IMG/VR virus record: IMGVR_UViG_3300021181_000006
Span: 1-64,000 of that record
Reading direction: 5' to 3' (one strand)
DNA: 64,000 bases
From: a virus
Part shown: piece by piece, positions 52,734 through 60,935 of the stretch
Numbering within the stretch: position 1 is the stretch's first letter
Layout of the letters: each line of letters starts with the position of its first letter
Notes under the pieces: generated by a model
Database searches by the model: none
What the model was told of the DNA's origin: nothing
What the model saw: the letters and a program-made list of their open reading frames with translations, nothing else
Position numbers and translations under genes: made by a program

Positions 52734-52816
52734 TTTTGTTTCAACTTCTTAATGATACGGGCTAATTCTAGGAGTTGCTTAGCAAACTCAGCTAATTGTT
52801 GCGGATTAGGCTTCAT
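52730..52816 (-). CDS. Micro-protein of the tail operon, 28 aa
   Basis: MKPNPQQLAEFAKQLLELA...KKLKQK: one amphipathic basic helix. Its ATG overlaps the tape measure stop (ATGA) and its stop overlaps the next ATG (ATGA), so it is coupled on both sides. That arrangement argues for a translated gene, or at least a reinitiation bridge between two tail genes. Confidence 0.45.
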   Translation of the reverse strand: MKPNPQQLAEFAKQLLELARIIKKLKQK

Positions 52817-55800
52817 TTGTTCTTCATTTCTTTAACGACATTAGCTAACTCAACAGCACTGTGTCCAAAATCCGCCAGAGATTTCGCCTCTGAAGCGCCA
52901 GCAGGACCAGCGTGTGCTCCACCAATTTCATTAGCAATAAGATCTTTCTTGAGCGCATCAGCACCTTCAGTGGTGAAAGTTTTCTTTAACGCCTGTAGCT
53001 GACTATCATCTACATTCACCCCAAATTTATCACCAAAAGCCTTCGTGCTAGAGAAATCAGCGTTTGAGATATTAGACTCAAAGGTACTCACTACTCTCTT
53101 CAATGTTGGGTCAGCACGTACTGCATCTCGGAAGGATTGCTCTTTGAGATCTCCCATCAGCATACCGATCTTGCCATTAAAGCTTCCGCCATCTGATCCC
53201 AGAGCATATAATTTCTTATACGTAGAAGAATCTCCACGGTAGTCTTCGGCCATACCAGAGAACTTTTCAGCAAGATCCTGATTAAATTTCTTACCGGTAC
53301 TAGATTGACGTAAATGATCTACGGCTGCTTTCAGACCACCGATATTACCACTTGGCAATTTACCAGTCTTACCGAAATCCTTAATAGCATCAGTAATCTC
53401 ACTATCTAATCCCATACCCTTGGTGAGTTCCAAGAAATTACCAACTGAAGTCTGACGTGCACCAGCGTCACCACTGGATCCAGCATCTAAGACATCTGAA
53501 AGCGCTGATAAAGCATCTGTATTATCAGTCAGTTGATCAAGCCCTTTATCTACAGAACGATGGAATGGATTCCAGCTTCCCTGATCGAAGAAGCTCGTCA
53601 ATTGTTTAGCAACTGCCGTACCCTCATCTGGATTACCTTTAACATAAGTATTATAGACAGCGAGATCAGCGCCCTCTAAGAGATTGCCCTTCATCATACC
53701 TTCATTTTGCATGAAGTTTGATACCATGTCAGTACTATAGCCTGTATTCTGAGAGATCTGTTTCACTGCTGCTGCAATTTTAATCGTATTATCAGCAGTT
53801 ACACTGTACTGTCCTAACACACCAGCACTTGACATGGCAGAGAACATTTTCTTTTTAAAGGCAGGATCCTGCATTGTTGCGGACTCAGCCTTCGAAAAAT
53901 TCTTTCCGATGTTCCATGAGGTTACAGCATTATCGTAGGCTTGGCCCATATTCTTGCCAAGAATTGATTGCTCATTATTAGTAGATAAAGATTTAATTAA
54001 TCCATATGATCCACCAATAGCTGCACCTGTTCCTACGGCTGCTAATCCTCCACTAATACTGCCAGCCCAAAATCCACGAAGAGCGCCCCAACCAGCGCCA
54101 GCTAAAGCACCAACAGCCATTCCTACTGGTCCTCCTTCAATGCCCTCTATAGCACCAGTAAGAGCTCCTGATCCAATACTAGCTAACATGACACCACTGG
54201 TGTATCCACTAAAACCAGCACCAGCACCAACCCATGTTCCCGCTGCTGTCATAGCTCCAGTATGATTTGGAGTGCTGAGCTGAAGTGCTGGATCTGAGTT
54301 AAATGAGTTCTTATAATCACCATTTAATAAGAAACGCTGTTCGTCTCCAGAACTAATTGAACCATATCCACCTTGTCCTAAGGCACGTTCTTTAGCACGG
54401 TTCGCTATAATATCCTCGGGACTAGAGCCATATGCCCAATCTGAAATTCTTTCCTGAATAGCGGCTCTTGGATTATTATAAAGAGTATTCTCCATACGGG
54501 TTACAAAACCGCCAAAGCTATTCTCTTGATAATCCAAATCTAATGCTCGTTTACGTTGAGACATCTTCATTGCGCCTGCTGCAGCTCGACGAGTATTAGC
54601 CATGGATCTCTGGCCATCTTCAGTGAAGTTACTCTGAACGAAAGCATTAGCAGTATTAGAATCTCCACCGAACATAGTCTCAGAAGCCAACATCTTCATC
54701 ATGTTGACGTCTTCTTGGCTGCCCTGATTAAAATCACGGCTATTCACTGACTTAAAGACTTGTTCTAATGATGCACGTTGCATGGCTAGGGTATTTGTCG
54801 TTCCAGCTTGAGCGAGGATATCCTGTTTATTAGCCTGAAAATTAGCATAGCTTTGTATCGAATTAATATTCGATGAGGCCATCATACCCACATTACCGAA
54901 TCCACCCTGCAGCGCTTGATTGAACTTACCCTGATTAAACTGTCCACCCTGCATACCAGCCATCAAGTACATCTGGCCTTGATTTGTAGCATAATTAATA
55001 GTACTAGCAGTTAATCCTGCAGCTAAGTTCTCAACACCGCCAGCTTGCTGAATGATATTCTCGTTCAGAATACCGCTAGTATATAGGTTATTTGTAGAAG
55101 CTAAGTTATTACGTCCCAGGATACCACCCATAGCGACGTTATAGCCAGTGCCACGAGCCAAGTTAGATCCGATAAGAGCCCCGCCAAGAAGTTCAGTTGT
55201 ATTCAGTCCACTTGCTAATCCAAGAGCCGCTGTGCTTTGGAGGAACTGACTCTGAGCACCGATACTAGTAACGCCCATCGACTGACGTAACTGCCCCATA
55301 GTCTGAGCAGCTTCCTGAATGGTCATTCCAGTAGCCTTAGCTACGTTCTGAGTCTCTCTGAGTATATCGGCAACTCTACTCAGCATTTCTGCAGAATTAT
55401 TTGATCCAATGAACTGACCAGTCTCAGCAGCAATACCAGTCACAGCACGGGCTTGTTCATAGTTAATGCCGAGATCATTAAGGGCCAGATTATAAATACC
55501 ATGAGCAGCGCTCATGGATTCCTGACGGCTTAAACCAGAGCCAGCGATAGCACTCGAAGCGCCAAACTTAATAAATCTACGTGAATATGATTCAATATCT
55601 GAAGCCATGGCTTCATCACGAGCCACATCAATTCCAGCTAGATTTAATGGAGATAATCCACTTCCTAAAACACGTGCTCGTAAATTATTACTAGCCTCAG
55701 CCTGGAAATCACTCTGGTACATATTCTGTGGAGCACGTGTCAGCCCTACAGATGCACCAATATCCTTCATGAAGGTAGAGCGGTAGCTCGTCTCGTACAT

Positions 55801-56193
55801 GGGATCAACGCCCCAGAACGATTGTGCGCGTTGCTGGAATGGACGATTTAACTCAGAGATGAATGGCTGTGACATAGCATAGCTGGTTGCTCCTCCAGCA
55901 GTGTCCACTACTGGTGCCCCAACGCGTTGTGCAATGCTATTGACAGATTGTGTCAGTTTGGTGATATCTGACTCAAAACGAGAATAACCTAAAGCGCTCA
56001 CTTGCTGTACAGAAGGTAAGTTTCCTACAGTAGAAGCTACTGCATTACCCTGAAAGAACTGATTGGTGCTGAGGTTCGTAGCCTGGACTGACTCCAGAGA
56101 TACGAGCTTCTGCATCGATTCATTAATGCTCTGAAGCTGGTCTAATTGCCCAGCTTCATTTGCTTTTGAGTTAAAGTCATCAATTTCAGGCAT
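52813..56193 (-). CDS. Tape measure protein, 1126 aa
   Basis: Sets tail length and probably enters the cell with the DNA. It is largely helical, with Gln/Ser/Ala/Asn-rich repeats (QTMGQLRQSMGVTSIGAQSQF), a hydrophobic Gly-zipper region near residues 640-740 (ALTGAIEGIEGGPVGMAVGAL, GISGGLAAVGTG) that could cross membranes, and a charged C-terminus. It follows a tail chaperone pair with a programmed frameshift, the usual gene order. At roughly 1.5 Å per residue the tail would be about 170 nm (rule of thumb). Confidence 0.85.
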   Translation of the reverse strand: MPEIDDFNSKANEAGQLDQLQSINESMQKLVSLESVQATNLSTNQFFQGNAVASTVGNLPSVQQVSALGYSRFESDITKLTQSVNSIAQRVGAPVVDTAGGATSYAMSQPFISELNRPFQQRAQSFWGVDPMYETSYRSTFMKDIGASVGLTRAPQNMYQSDFQAEASNNLRARVLGSGLSPLNLAGIDVARDEAMASDIESYSRRFIKFGASSAIAGSGLSRQESMSAAHGIYNLALNDLGINYEQARAVTGIAAETGQFIGSNNSAEMLSRVADILRETQNVAKATGMTIQEAAQTMGQLRQSMGVTSIGAQSQFLQSTAALGLASGLNTTELLGGALIGSNLARGTGYNVAMGGILGRNNLASTNNLYTSGILNENIIQQAGGVENLAAGLTASTINYATNQGQMYLMAGMQGGQFNQGKFNQALQGGFGNVGMMASSNINSIQSYANFQANKQDILAQAGTTNTLAMQRASLEQVFKSVNSRDFNQGSQEDVNMMKMLASETMFGGDSNTANAFVQSNFTEDGQRSMANTRRAAAGAMKMSQRKRALDLDYQENSFGGFVTRMENTLYNNPRAAIQERISDWAYGSSPEDIIANRAKERALGQGGYGSISSGDEQRFLLNGDYKNSFNSDPALQLSTPNHTGAMTAAGTWVGAGAGFSGYTSGVMLASIGSGALTGAIEGIEGGPVGMAVGALAGAGWGALRGFWAGSISGGLAAVGTGAAIGGSYGLIKSLSTNNEQSILGKNMGQAYDNAVTSWNIGKNFSKAESATMQDPAFKKKMFSAMSSAGVLGQYSVTADNTIKIAAAVKQISQNTGYSTDMVSNFMQNEGMMKGNLLEGADLAVYNTYVKGNPDEGTAVAKQLTSFFDQGSWNPFHRSVDKGLDQLTDNTDALSALSDVLDAGSSGDAGARQTSVGNFLELTKGMGLDSEITDAIKDFGKTGKLPSGNIGGLKAAVDHLRQSSTGKKFNQDLAEKFSGMAEDYRGDSSTYKKLYALGSDGGSFNGKIGMLMGDLKEQSFRDAVRADPTLKRVVSTFESNISNADFSSTKAFGDKFGVNVDDSQLQALKKTFTTEGADALKKDLIANEIGGAHAGPAGASEAKSLADFGHSAVELANVVKEMKNK

Positions 56194-56533
56194 TACCAGG
56201 CACTCGCTTAATACGTATGATACCGTCTTTGTACTCAGCAGTGAAGGTAGTATCTTTCTCCTTGGCCATGGATGCTTGTTTTTTCAAGATATCTTCGTAA
56301 ACAGCCTCTGGATCCTTCGGTAAGACAAGATCTTCCAGCATTTTCAGAGATTTTGTTATATCTTTACCTGGACTACACGATGCATGTGCTAAAATCTGCA
56401 TCTGCATGAACTCATGCTGTTTACGTTGAATATAACAAAGATAGGTAGCTCTACCATGAGGGCTATTATCAAGGGGATCGACCCCATCAATCTGGGCGTT
56501 CAGGGCAAACCAGACTGAAGGAGTCCTTAAGAG
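56186..56533 (-). CDS. Tail assembly chaperone, frameshifted second part (T-like)
   Basis: This frame has no good start of its own upstream of the ATG at 56407, but it is open back to the slippery site at 56533-56539. Read by -1 shift it continues from the chaperone as LLRTPSVWFALNAQIDGVDP..., to a C-terminus ending IIRIKRVPGNA; the fusion would be about 290 residues. The extension ends eight bases inside the tape measure gene. This is the G/GT arrangement of long-tailed phages, in which the fusion recruits tail tube subunits onto the tape measure. Confidence 0.75.
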   Translation of the reverse strand, partial: LLRTPSVWFALNAQIDGVDPLDNSPHGRATYLCYIQRKQHEFMQMQILAHASCSPGKDITKSLKMLEDLVLPKDPEAVYEDILKKQASMAKEKDTTFTAEYKDGIIRIKRVPGNA

Positions 56534-57057
56534 TTTTTTAGTGAAAATCTCAATCCACAGTTAATCCAGCGAGTGAACTGTGTATATTCTTTCCATAATT
56601 CAGCGAAAATAACTTCATTAATCTGCTGCACAGCGGCAACAGCCTGTACAAAGTCCTTTGGCACTGGAACGGTCTTGTCAGGGACTCCAAATCGACGGAT
56701 AGCCTTAGCTAAGATCAATACCAGTGAGATATTCTGGATATACATCCCAGTCTCATCACGATAATTCTTAAGAGCCTTATCTACCTCTAATGAGTCACCT
56801 TTGCTTAAATTAGCGATCTCTACTTCAAAAAGCTTGGTCTTCACACGAACAGATACGTTGCCAACCACAACTAGATCAGCTAAATCAACATCTTTGTACT
56901 TCTCACGATTATTCTCAAAGAATGTTCTATCAACCTCTTCTCCTGCCAACTGGACTTTACCATTTAAGGTTTCTACTTCATTTTGAAGGATTTCCAGCTG
57001 CTTCTCTAGCGCTGTACGCTTGTCTTCGAGTTCAACTTGTTTAGCGGGCTTTGTCAT
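56527..57057 (-). CDS. Tail assembly chaperone (G-like), 176 aa
   Basis: First part of the chaperone pair. AAAAAGGA precedes ATG 57057. A coiled-coil N-terminus (VELEDKRTALEKQLEILQNEVETLNG) is followed by a mixed domain (VDLADLVVVGNVSVRVKTKLFEVEIANLSKGD) and a helical end (VAAVQQINEVIFAELWKEYTQF). The terminal codons contain the slippery heptamer. It opens the reverse tail operon. Confidence 0.75.
   Translation of the reverse strand: MTKPAKQVELEDKRTALEKQLEILQNEVETLNGKVQLAGEEVDRTFFENNREKYKDVDLADLVVVGNVSVRVKTKLFEVEIANLSKGDSLEVDKALKNYRDETGMYIQNISLVLILAKAIRRFGVPDKTVPVPKDFVQAVAAVQQINEVIFAELWKEYTQFTRWINCGLRFSLKNS
56533..56539 (-). promoter_or_regulatory. Programmed -1 frameshift site A AAA AAC
   Basis: On the reverse strand the frame reads CTA AAA AAC TCT TAA; the heptamer A-AAA-AAC is a classical X-XXY-YYZ slippery sequence placed two codons before the chaperone stop. 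The -1 frame then stays open for 115 codons to the tape measure gene. Confidence 0.8.
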
Positions 57058-57099
57058 TGTAATCCTTTTTGGTATGCTTAGAGTACCGAGTAATATCCA

Positions 57100-57558
57100 A
57101 TGTCAAACCCTTTCGCATTGAATCCCTTTCATAAAGGGAAGTCCTACATACCTCTCAAGTTGAGCCCAGCTCCTCAAGAGATAGAGAAAAAGAAATACTA
57201 TGAAGAATGCACCGCCTGTGGCTCCGATGTCTCCCGTGGAACCAGAATCGTCTGCACTGAGTGTGGAAAGCCCTACTGTGGCGATCACGCCGACATCGAA
57301 TCCGGTATCTGCAATCGATGCGCTAAAGACGCAGCTGGAAGGGCTCAGCGCAAGATACGATCAACTGAAAGACGTCTCCGAGAAGGAGAAAGACTCGACC
57401 TTGAAAGCATTGCTCGGGATGAGCCTGGCCTACGCAGACCAGCAGATCAATTCGACGGTAGCCTTAATGGTGGATCAGTATCTCCAAAGCCAAAATTTCG
57501 TACCATCGAAGACTATCGAGCCGAGCAAGCCGATAAAGCGGCAAAGAGGAAGCGTTAA
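57100..57558 (+). CDS. Zinc-ribbon/finger protein, 152 aa
   Basis: A treble-clef or AN1/RING-like zinc module lies at about residues 37-75: CTAC, then CTEC, then CGDH, then CNRC, in the pattern CxxC-x11-CxxC-x4-CxxH-x7-CxxC, enough for two zinc ions. The C-terminal half is strongly basic and Arg-rich (RKIRSTERRLREGERL). A nucleic-acid or protein adaptor role is likely. Its last ~359 bases also encode a second protein in another frame, which may explain the unusual C-terminal composition. Divergent from the tail chaperone gene. Confidence 0.65.
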   Translation: MSNPFALNPFHKGKSYIPLKLSPAPQEIEKKKYYEECTACGSDVSRGTRIVCTECGKPYCGDHADIESGICNRCAKDAAGRAQRKIRSTERRLREGERLDLESIARDEPGLRRPADQFDGSLNGGSVSPKPKFRTIEDYRAEQADKAAKRKR

Positions 57559-57580
57559 CGGGACTCCCTTGACACCATAA
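57200..57580 (+). CDS. Overprinted coiled-coil protein, 126 aa
   Basis: A second frame starting at ATG 57200, inside the zinc-finger gene and ending 22 bases after it. The N-terminus is Pro/Ser/Thr-rich (APPVAPMSPVEPESSALS); the middle is a well-formed helix (SAIDALKTQLEGLSARYDQL then SEKEKDSTLKALLGMSLAYADQQI). Composition looks like a real protein rather than noise. The ribosome binding site (AGAAAAAG) is moderate. It could be the true gene, the overprinted one, or both could be expressed. Confidence 0.5.
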   Translation: MKNAPPVAPMSPVEPESSALSVESPTVAITPTSNPVSAIDALKTQLEGLSARYDQLKDVSEKEKDSTLKALLGMSLAYADQQINSTVALMVDQYLQSQNFVPSKTIEPSKPIKRQRGSVNGTPLTP

Positions 57581-57596
57581 AGTGCCGCGCTATCTT
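57569..57596 (+). promoter_or_regulatory. Sigma70-type promoter of the replication operon
   Basis: A perfect -35 TTGACA (57569-57574), 16-base spacer, and -10 TATCTT (57591-57596). It begins a transcript with a ~195-base leader before the Sak4-like gene at 57800, probably an early promoter read by the unmodified host polymerase. Confidence 0.6.
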
Positions 57597-57602
57597 ATTC
57601 CC

Positions 57603-57799
57603 AGCACCAAGTCTGACATGCGAGTCAGCTTGATGTGGCCGTCCCACCAGAGGCCACTGTCCTAGCAAACCTGGTTCAATCTATAGGGTTTAATACCTAT
57701 GATGGACTATTGTCGATATCTAAGAAGCCACGGTTTTGTGGTAACATATTCTTACGGTATTTGATTATTTATTGTCCATTTCTATTTTAGGACACGACT
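57603..57799 (+). promoter_or_regulatory. Structured 5' leader of the replication operon
   Basis: No gene is seen here. It contains AAG-t-CTGAC/GTCAG-CTT (57609-57630), GTGGCC/GGCCAC (57635-57640/57652-57657) and a CCAC/GTGG hairpin near 57729-57742. A second weak promoter (TTGATT...TATTTT) lies about 40 bases before the ATG, and AGGA before the start serves as ribosome binding site. The leader may bind a regulator or process the mRNA; no known riboswitch is recognised. Confidence 0.35.
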
Positions 57800-58552
57800 A
57801 TGAAGCGAATGTTTACAAGTGATTCTGAATCAGATCATATTAATGCTCTGATCTACGGAGAGGCCGGAACAGGCAAAACCCGTAGCGCTATTACTCTGCC
57901 TGGTAAGACCGTTATTATATCTGCCGAATCTGGATTGAAGACCTTACGTGGTTATGAAATCGAAGTTTGGAAGGTAGAGTCTTGGGTCGATTTTGATACT
58001 GCTATCAACACTCTCATTGAAGGCAAAGGGACCGAGGAATATGCTTACGACAATGTCTTTGTCGATTCACTGACTGAAGTGACGAAGATATGTGGTGATT
58101 ATATTCTGAATGAGCGTAAAGATATTTACGCTGCTCGTAAGACGAATACTAAGACCATGTTTCACGATCAGCGCTCAATCGAAGATTGGGGTGTGATCAA
58201 GGGACGCATGGATCGTATGTGTCGTGCATTCCGAGATCTTCCTTATAATGTGTTCTTCACTGCGTTAAAGCATGATATCAAAGATGAAAAGACTGGTATA
58301 ACCAAATCAGTTCCTCTCGTATCACCTGGTTCTCTTGCTGAAGACCTTCCTGGTATTTTTGATCATGTCATCTTGGCAAAAGCTGATATGGATCCATCAA
58401 CCAAGAAACCAGTCTTCTGGTGGGAACATGCTCAGACTGAAAAACAGATGGGCAAAGATCGCTCTAATAACTTAGAGTGGAAGACTGAGCCAAACTGGCA
58501 ATTAATATTTGATGCGTATAAATTAAAAGTAACTCCTAAGGAGAAAAAATAA
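57800..58552 (+). CDS. Sak4-like AAA/RecA-fold ATPase, 250 aa
   Basis: A phage single-strand annealing/recombination ATPase of the Sak4 (AAA_24) type, with a RecA-like core. Walker A is GEAGTGKT (residues 20-27), Walker B is DNVFVDSL near 85, and a sensor-like stretch FFTALKHD follows near 153. The next gene encodes an SSB-like protein, the usual Sak4 partner. First gene of the replication operon; its stop overlaps the next start by one base. Acts in the cytoplasm on phage DNA. Confidence 0.85.
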   Translation: MKRMFTSDSESDHINALIYGEAGTGKTRSAITLPGKTVIISAESGLKTLRGYEIEVWKVESWVDFDTAINTLIEGKGTEEYAYDNVFVDSLTEVTKICGDYILNERKDIYAARKTNTKTMFHDQRSIEDWGVIKGRMDRMCRAFRDLPYNVFFTALKHDIKDEKTGITKSVPLVSPGSLAEDLPGIFDHVILAKADMDPSTKKPVFWWEHAQTEKQMGKDRSNNLEWKTEPNWQLIFDAYKLKVTPKEKK

Positions 58553-59115
58553 TGCCTCTTAATCTCGAAGGCGTGGAACCTATCGCTAATGAAGGTTTCC
58601 AGCCGATCCCTGATGGTGTGTATGCATTTCGTATCACTAAGGCATCTGAACAAGATGCCGTTGGTGAGAAGAATGGCCAACACAAATTCCAGCTGACTGT
58701 TCAGCATGGACCTTATGAGCGTAGAATCGTATTCTGCGATTTTGCTCTCACTGAGAAGATGGCTGGATATATCCGCCATTTCTATAATATCATTGGAGCA
58801 ACTAGCTTCAAAGAACTTAATCCATTGGATTATATCGGCAAGCCTCTTCGTGCAGAGGTCCATACCGATGAGTACAATGGTAAGAAGAACAACAAGGTTC
58901 GCCTTGGATGTTACTACCCATGGGATGGTAAGGAAGAGACAGCCGAAGGCGGATCTTCTGTAGCCTCCAAGACATCAGCAGCAAAAACTGAAGTGAAGGC
59001 AACGAAGTCTTCTCCTTTCAGTAATGCGGCGCCCAAGGCAGCAGCTGCCAAGAGTGCGGGGAAGCAGTCAACACTGTTACCACCGGCTGATGATGGGGGA
59101 GAACCACCGTTTTAG
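58552..59115 (+). CDS. SSB-like protein (DUF669 type), 187 aa
   Basis: A single-stranded DNA-binding protein by context and architecture. The N-terminal OB-like domain (EGVEPIANEGFQPIPDGVYAF, YERRIVFCDFALTEKMAGYI) is followed by a Lys/Ala/Ser-rich linker and ends in the acidic tip ADDGGEPPF, the hallmark tail through which SSBs recruit partners. It is paired with the Sak4-like ATPase directly upstream, as in other phages. GGAG precedes the ATG. Confidence 0.8.
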   Translation: MPLNLEGVEPIANEGFQPIPDGVYAFRITKASEQDAVGEKNGQHKFQLTVQHGPYERRIVFCDFALTEKMAGYIRHFYNIIGATSFKELNPLDYIGKPLRAEVHTDEYNGKKNNKVRLGCYYPWDGKEETAEGGSSVASKTSAAKTEVKATKSSPFSNAAPKAAAAKSAGKQSTLLPPADDGGEPPF

Positions 59116-59125
59116 TAGATGAACG

Positions 59126-59159
59126 AACTGGCACTCATACGAGTGAGTGCCAGTTTTTT
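59126..59159 (+). terminator. Rho-independent terminator after the SSB gene
   Basis: AACTGGCACTCA-TACGAG-TGAGTGCCAGTT, a perfect 12-bp stem, followed by TTTT. It lies 11 bases after the SSB stop codon and probably attenuates the operon, so that the first two genes are made in excess. It also shows that an ATG at 59119 is not a real start. Confidence 0.85.
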
Positions 59160-59169
59160 AGGTAATAAA

Positions 59170-59658
59170 ATGAAGTTAACTCAAATAGAACTGTTCGATC
59201 TCATCGAACTATGGAAGACAGGTACATGGTATGAACGCCTGGCTTACTATTTAATAAGTAAAAATAAGTTTAAATGTATTTATGACAGTGCTCCAGAAAA
59301 AAATGTGTATTTAGTGCGTATGTATATATTCGGAACTAGTAAAAGTGCGTTCTCACTCTGGCTACACTTCTTCCCTCGTGGCGATGAAGATAGAGCTTTA
59401 CATTCGCATCCATTCCCATTTTTATCATATGTTGTGGCTGGTTCCTACATAGAAGAACTCTTACGCGGATGGAAGATACGTAAAAAACATTCTGTGGTAT
59501 TTAGATCAACTGATCATCTTCATCGTGTACATACCAACTATGCATGGACACTCATTTTACGTGGGCCTAAAGTCAAAGACTGGGGATTCCTCGTTTGTGG
59601 TAAAATGATTCCATGGAGGAAGTTCTTAGGACTTCCAGAGACCGTAGAGGATATCTAA
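59170..59658 (+). CDS. Cupin-like protein, 162 aa
   Basis: Start ATG 59170 follows the terminator with AGG upstream. The pattern SLWLHFFPRGDEDRALHSHPFPFLSYVVAGSYIEE then STDHLHRVHT resembles a small cupin barrel with His residues that could bind a metal. The final strands (WTLILRGPKVKDWGF, GKMIPWRKFLGL) support this. The stop overlaps the next start (TAATG). The enzymatic role, if any, is unknown; it may hydroxylate or modify a nucleotide or protein. Confidence 0.65.
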   Translation: MKLTQIELFDLIELWKTGTWYERLAYYLISKNKFKCIYDSAPEKNVYLVRMYIFGTSKSAFSLWLHFFPRGDEDRALHSHPFPFLSYVVAGSYIEELLRGWKIRKKHSVVFRSTDHLHRVHTNYAWTLILRGPKVKDWGFLVCGKMIPWRKFLGLPETVEDI

Positions 59659-60692
59659 TGCCTATCGATTTGTCATATCTCGATGCAAAACCGCCAGTTG
59701 AAGTCGTTACCGAAGGTAATCTCACCAAGATACTCTTAACGAATTCAAACATGTCGATGTTCCAGGAGTGCCATTGGAAGTATTGGGTCAGACAGCTGAA
59801 ATACTTAGTGCCTCTTAAGAAGGGTGCTGCGCTCAATTTTGGATCTGCCTACCATGATGGCATTGAACATTATTATAAAGGTCTACAGGCAAAAGCATTG
59901 CCGATGAACGTCTTAGATGACGATGTATTAGCCGATACTCAGCAATTTATTGATCTTGGGCTCGCTACTGGCAAGTTTGAGGAAGATGATGCTATCCCCA
60001 CCAAAGTGAAAGCAATGGTAAAGGGGTTCATTCGTTACTTCAGAGGGTCAGTGTATCGTATCGATGAGTTAGAGACTCCTTTTCTCGTAAAGATGGATGA
60101 AGCTCCTGACTTTGAGATTGATGGTCATCGGTATGAGTTTTGGCTCTCAGGCCAGATGGATGCACTCATGCATCATACTGGTACGAATTTACCATATATT
60201 GGTGAATGGAAGACCTGCACTCAATTCGCTGACTTTATTTCAAAGGCGAAGGTCGATAATCAGCCGTGGCATTATATGCTATGTCGTTATCTGGTGACTG
60301 GTAAAAATCCTAATGGAGTAATATATCGCATTGCCCGTAAGACATTGATTCGTCAGAAGAAAGATGAAACTGCTGGTGATTATTATTCTCGTATTGTGGA
60401 ACAGTACAGCACTTTAGAGAAAGACCATTACCATGAAGAGATTATTTATTGGGAACCTCGTCGTATAGATCGTCATATTGAGTATCTCAATATGATGGCA
60501 CTTGAGATTAGGAATGCATTCGTTCAGGAATTATGGCATAGGAATAAAGGATCATGCTTTAAATACAATAATGCATGTTCCTATATGTCTCTCTGTAATA
60601 CCTATAGCGCTGGAGACTTCCAGGCACTTGCTGATATTAATTTCGCTGTTGAGAAACCAAACAGTGAGATTGTGGAACCAGTAGATGAATGA
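59658..60692 (+). CDS. Cas4/RecB-like PD-(D/E)XK nuclease, 344 aa
   Basis: A PD-(D/E)XK exonuclease with a probable iron-sulfur site. The N-terminal SMFQECHWKYWVRQL provides the first Cys. The nuclease core is LSGQMDALMHH...PYIGEWKTC (Asp, then Glu-x-Lys), and the C-terminal CFKYNNACSYMSLC gives the other Cys residues. The start is ATG 59658, behind GAGG and overlapping the cupin stop. In a recombination operon with Sak4 and SSB it would resect double-strand ends to make 3' tails for annealing. Confidence 0.82.
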   Translation: MPIDLSYLDAKPPVEVVTEGNLTKILLTNSNMSMFQECHWKYWVRQLKYLVPLKKGAALNFGSAYHDGIEHYYKGLQAKALPMNVLDDDVLADTQQFIDLGLATGKFEEDDAIPTKVKAMVKGFIRYFRGSVYRIDELETPFLVKMDEAPDFEIDGHRYEFWLSGQMDALMHHTGTNLPYIGEWKTCTQFADFISKAKVDNQPWHYMLCRYLVTGKNPNGVIYRIARKTLIRQKKDETAGDYYSRIVEQYSTLEKDHYHEEIIYWEPRRIDRHIEYLNMMALEIRNAFVQELWHRNKGSCFKYNNACSYMSLCNTYSAGDFQALADINFAVEKPNSEIVEPVDE

Positions 60693-60933
60693 TCTCCGTA
60701 AACTCCCACAGGCTTCAGATTTGAAACATCAGATTCACTATATCTACGATATGCATAAATTAAATCGGTGGGAGTGGGGAGAAACTATGATGGGCCATTC
60801 ATCAAGTGTTGTGACATTAAGAAATAAGTATATTTATATCACGCTAGACGGCGTAAAAGCTGCTCTATACATGCCATTCTGGCACGCTTATTTACTATTT
60901 GTAAAGAATAAACTAAGAATACCATTGGAGTAA
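60685..60933 (+). CDS. Unknown small protein, 82 aa
   Basis: No family is recognised. Mixed α/β with many aromatic residues (HYIYDMHKLNRWEWGETMM) and a hydrophobic C-terminal half (LYMPFWHAYLLFV). It overlaps the nuclease gene by eight bases and ends two bases before the primase-helicase, so it is co-translated with both. Possibly an adaptor of the replication complex. Confidence 0.55.
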   Translation: MNDLRKLPQASDLKHQIHYIYDMHKLNRWEWGETMMGHSSSVVTLRNKYIYITLDGVKAALYMPFWHAYLLFVKNKLRIPLE

Positions 60934-60935
60934 TT

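Noticed and set aside
59119-59169. Upstream start (ATG 59119) of the cupin-like gene
   Set aside because: It falls within the terminator stem after the SSB gene; ATG 59170 follows the terminator with an AGG site.
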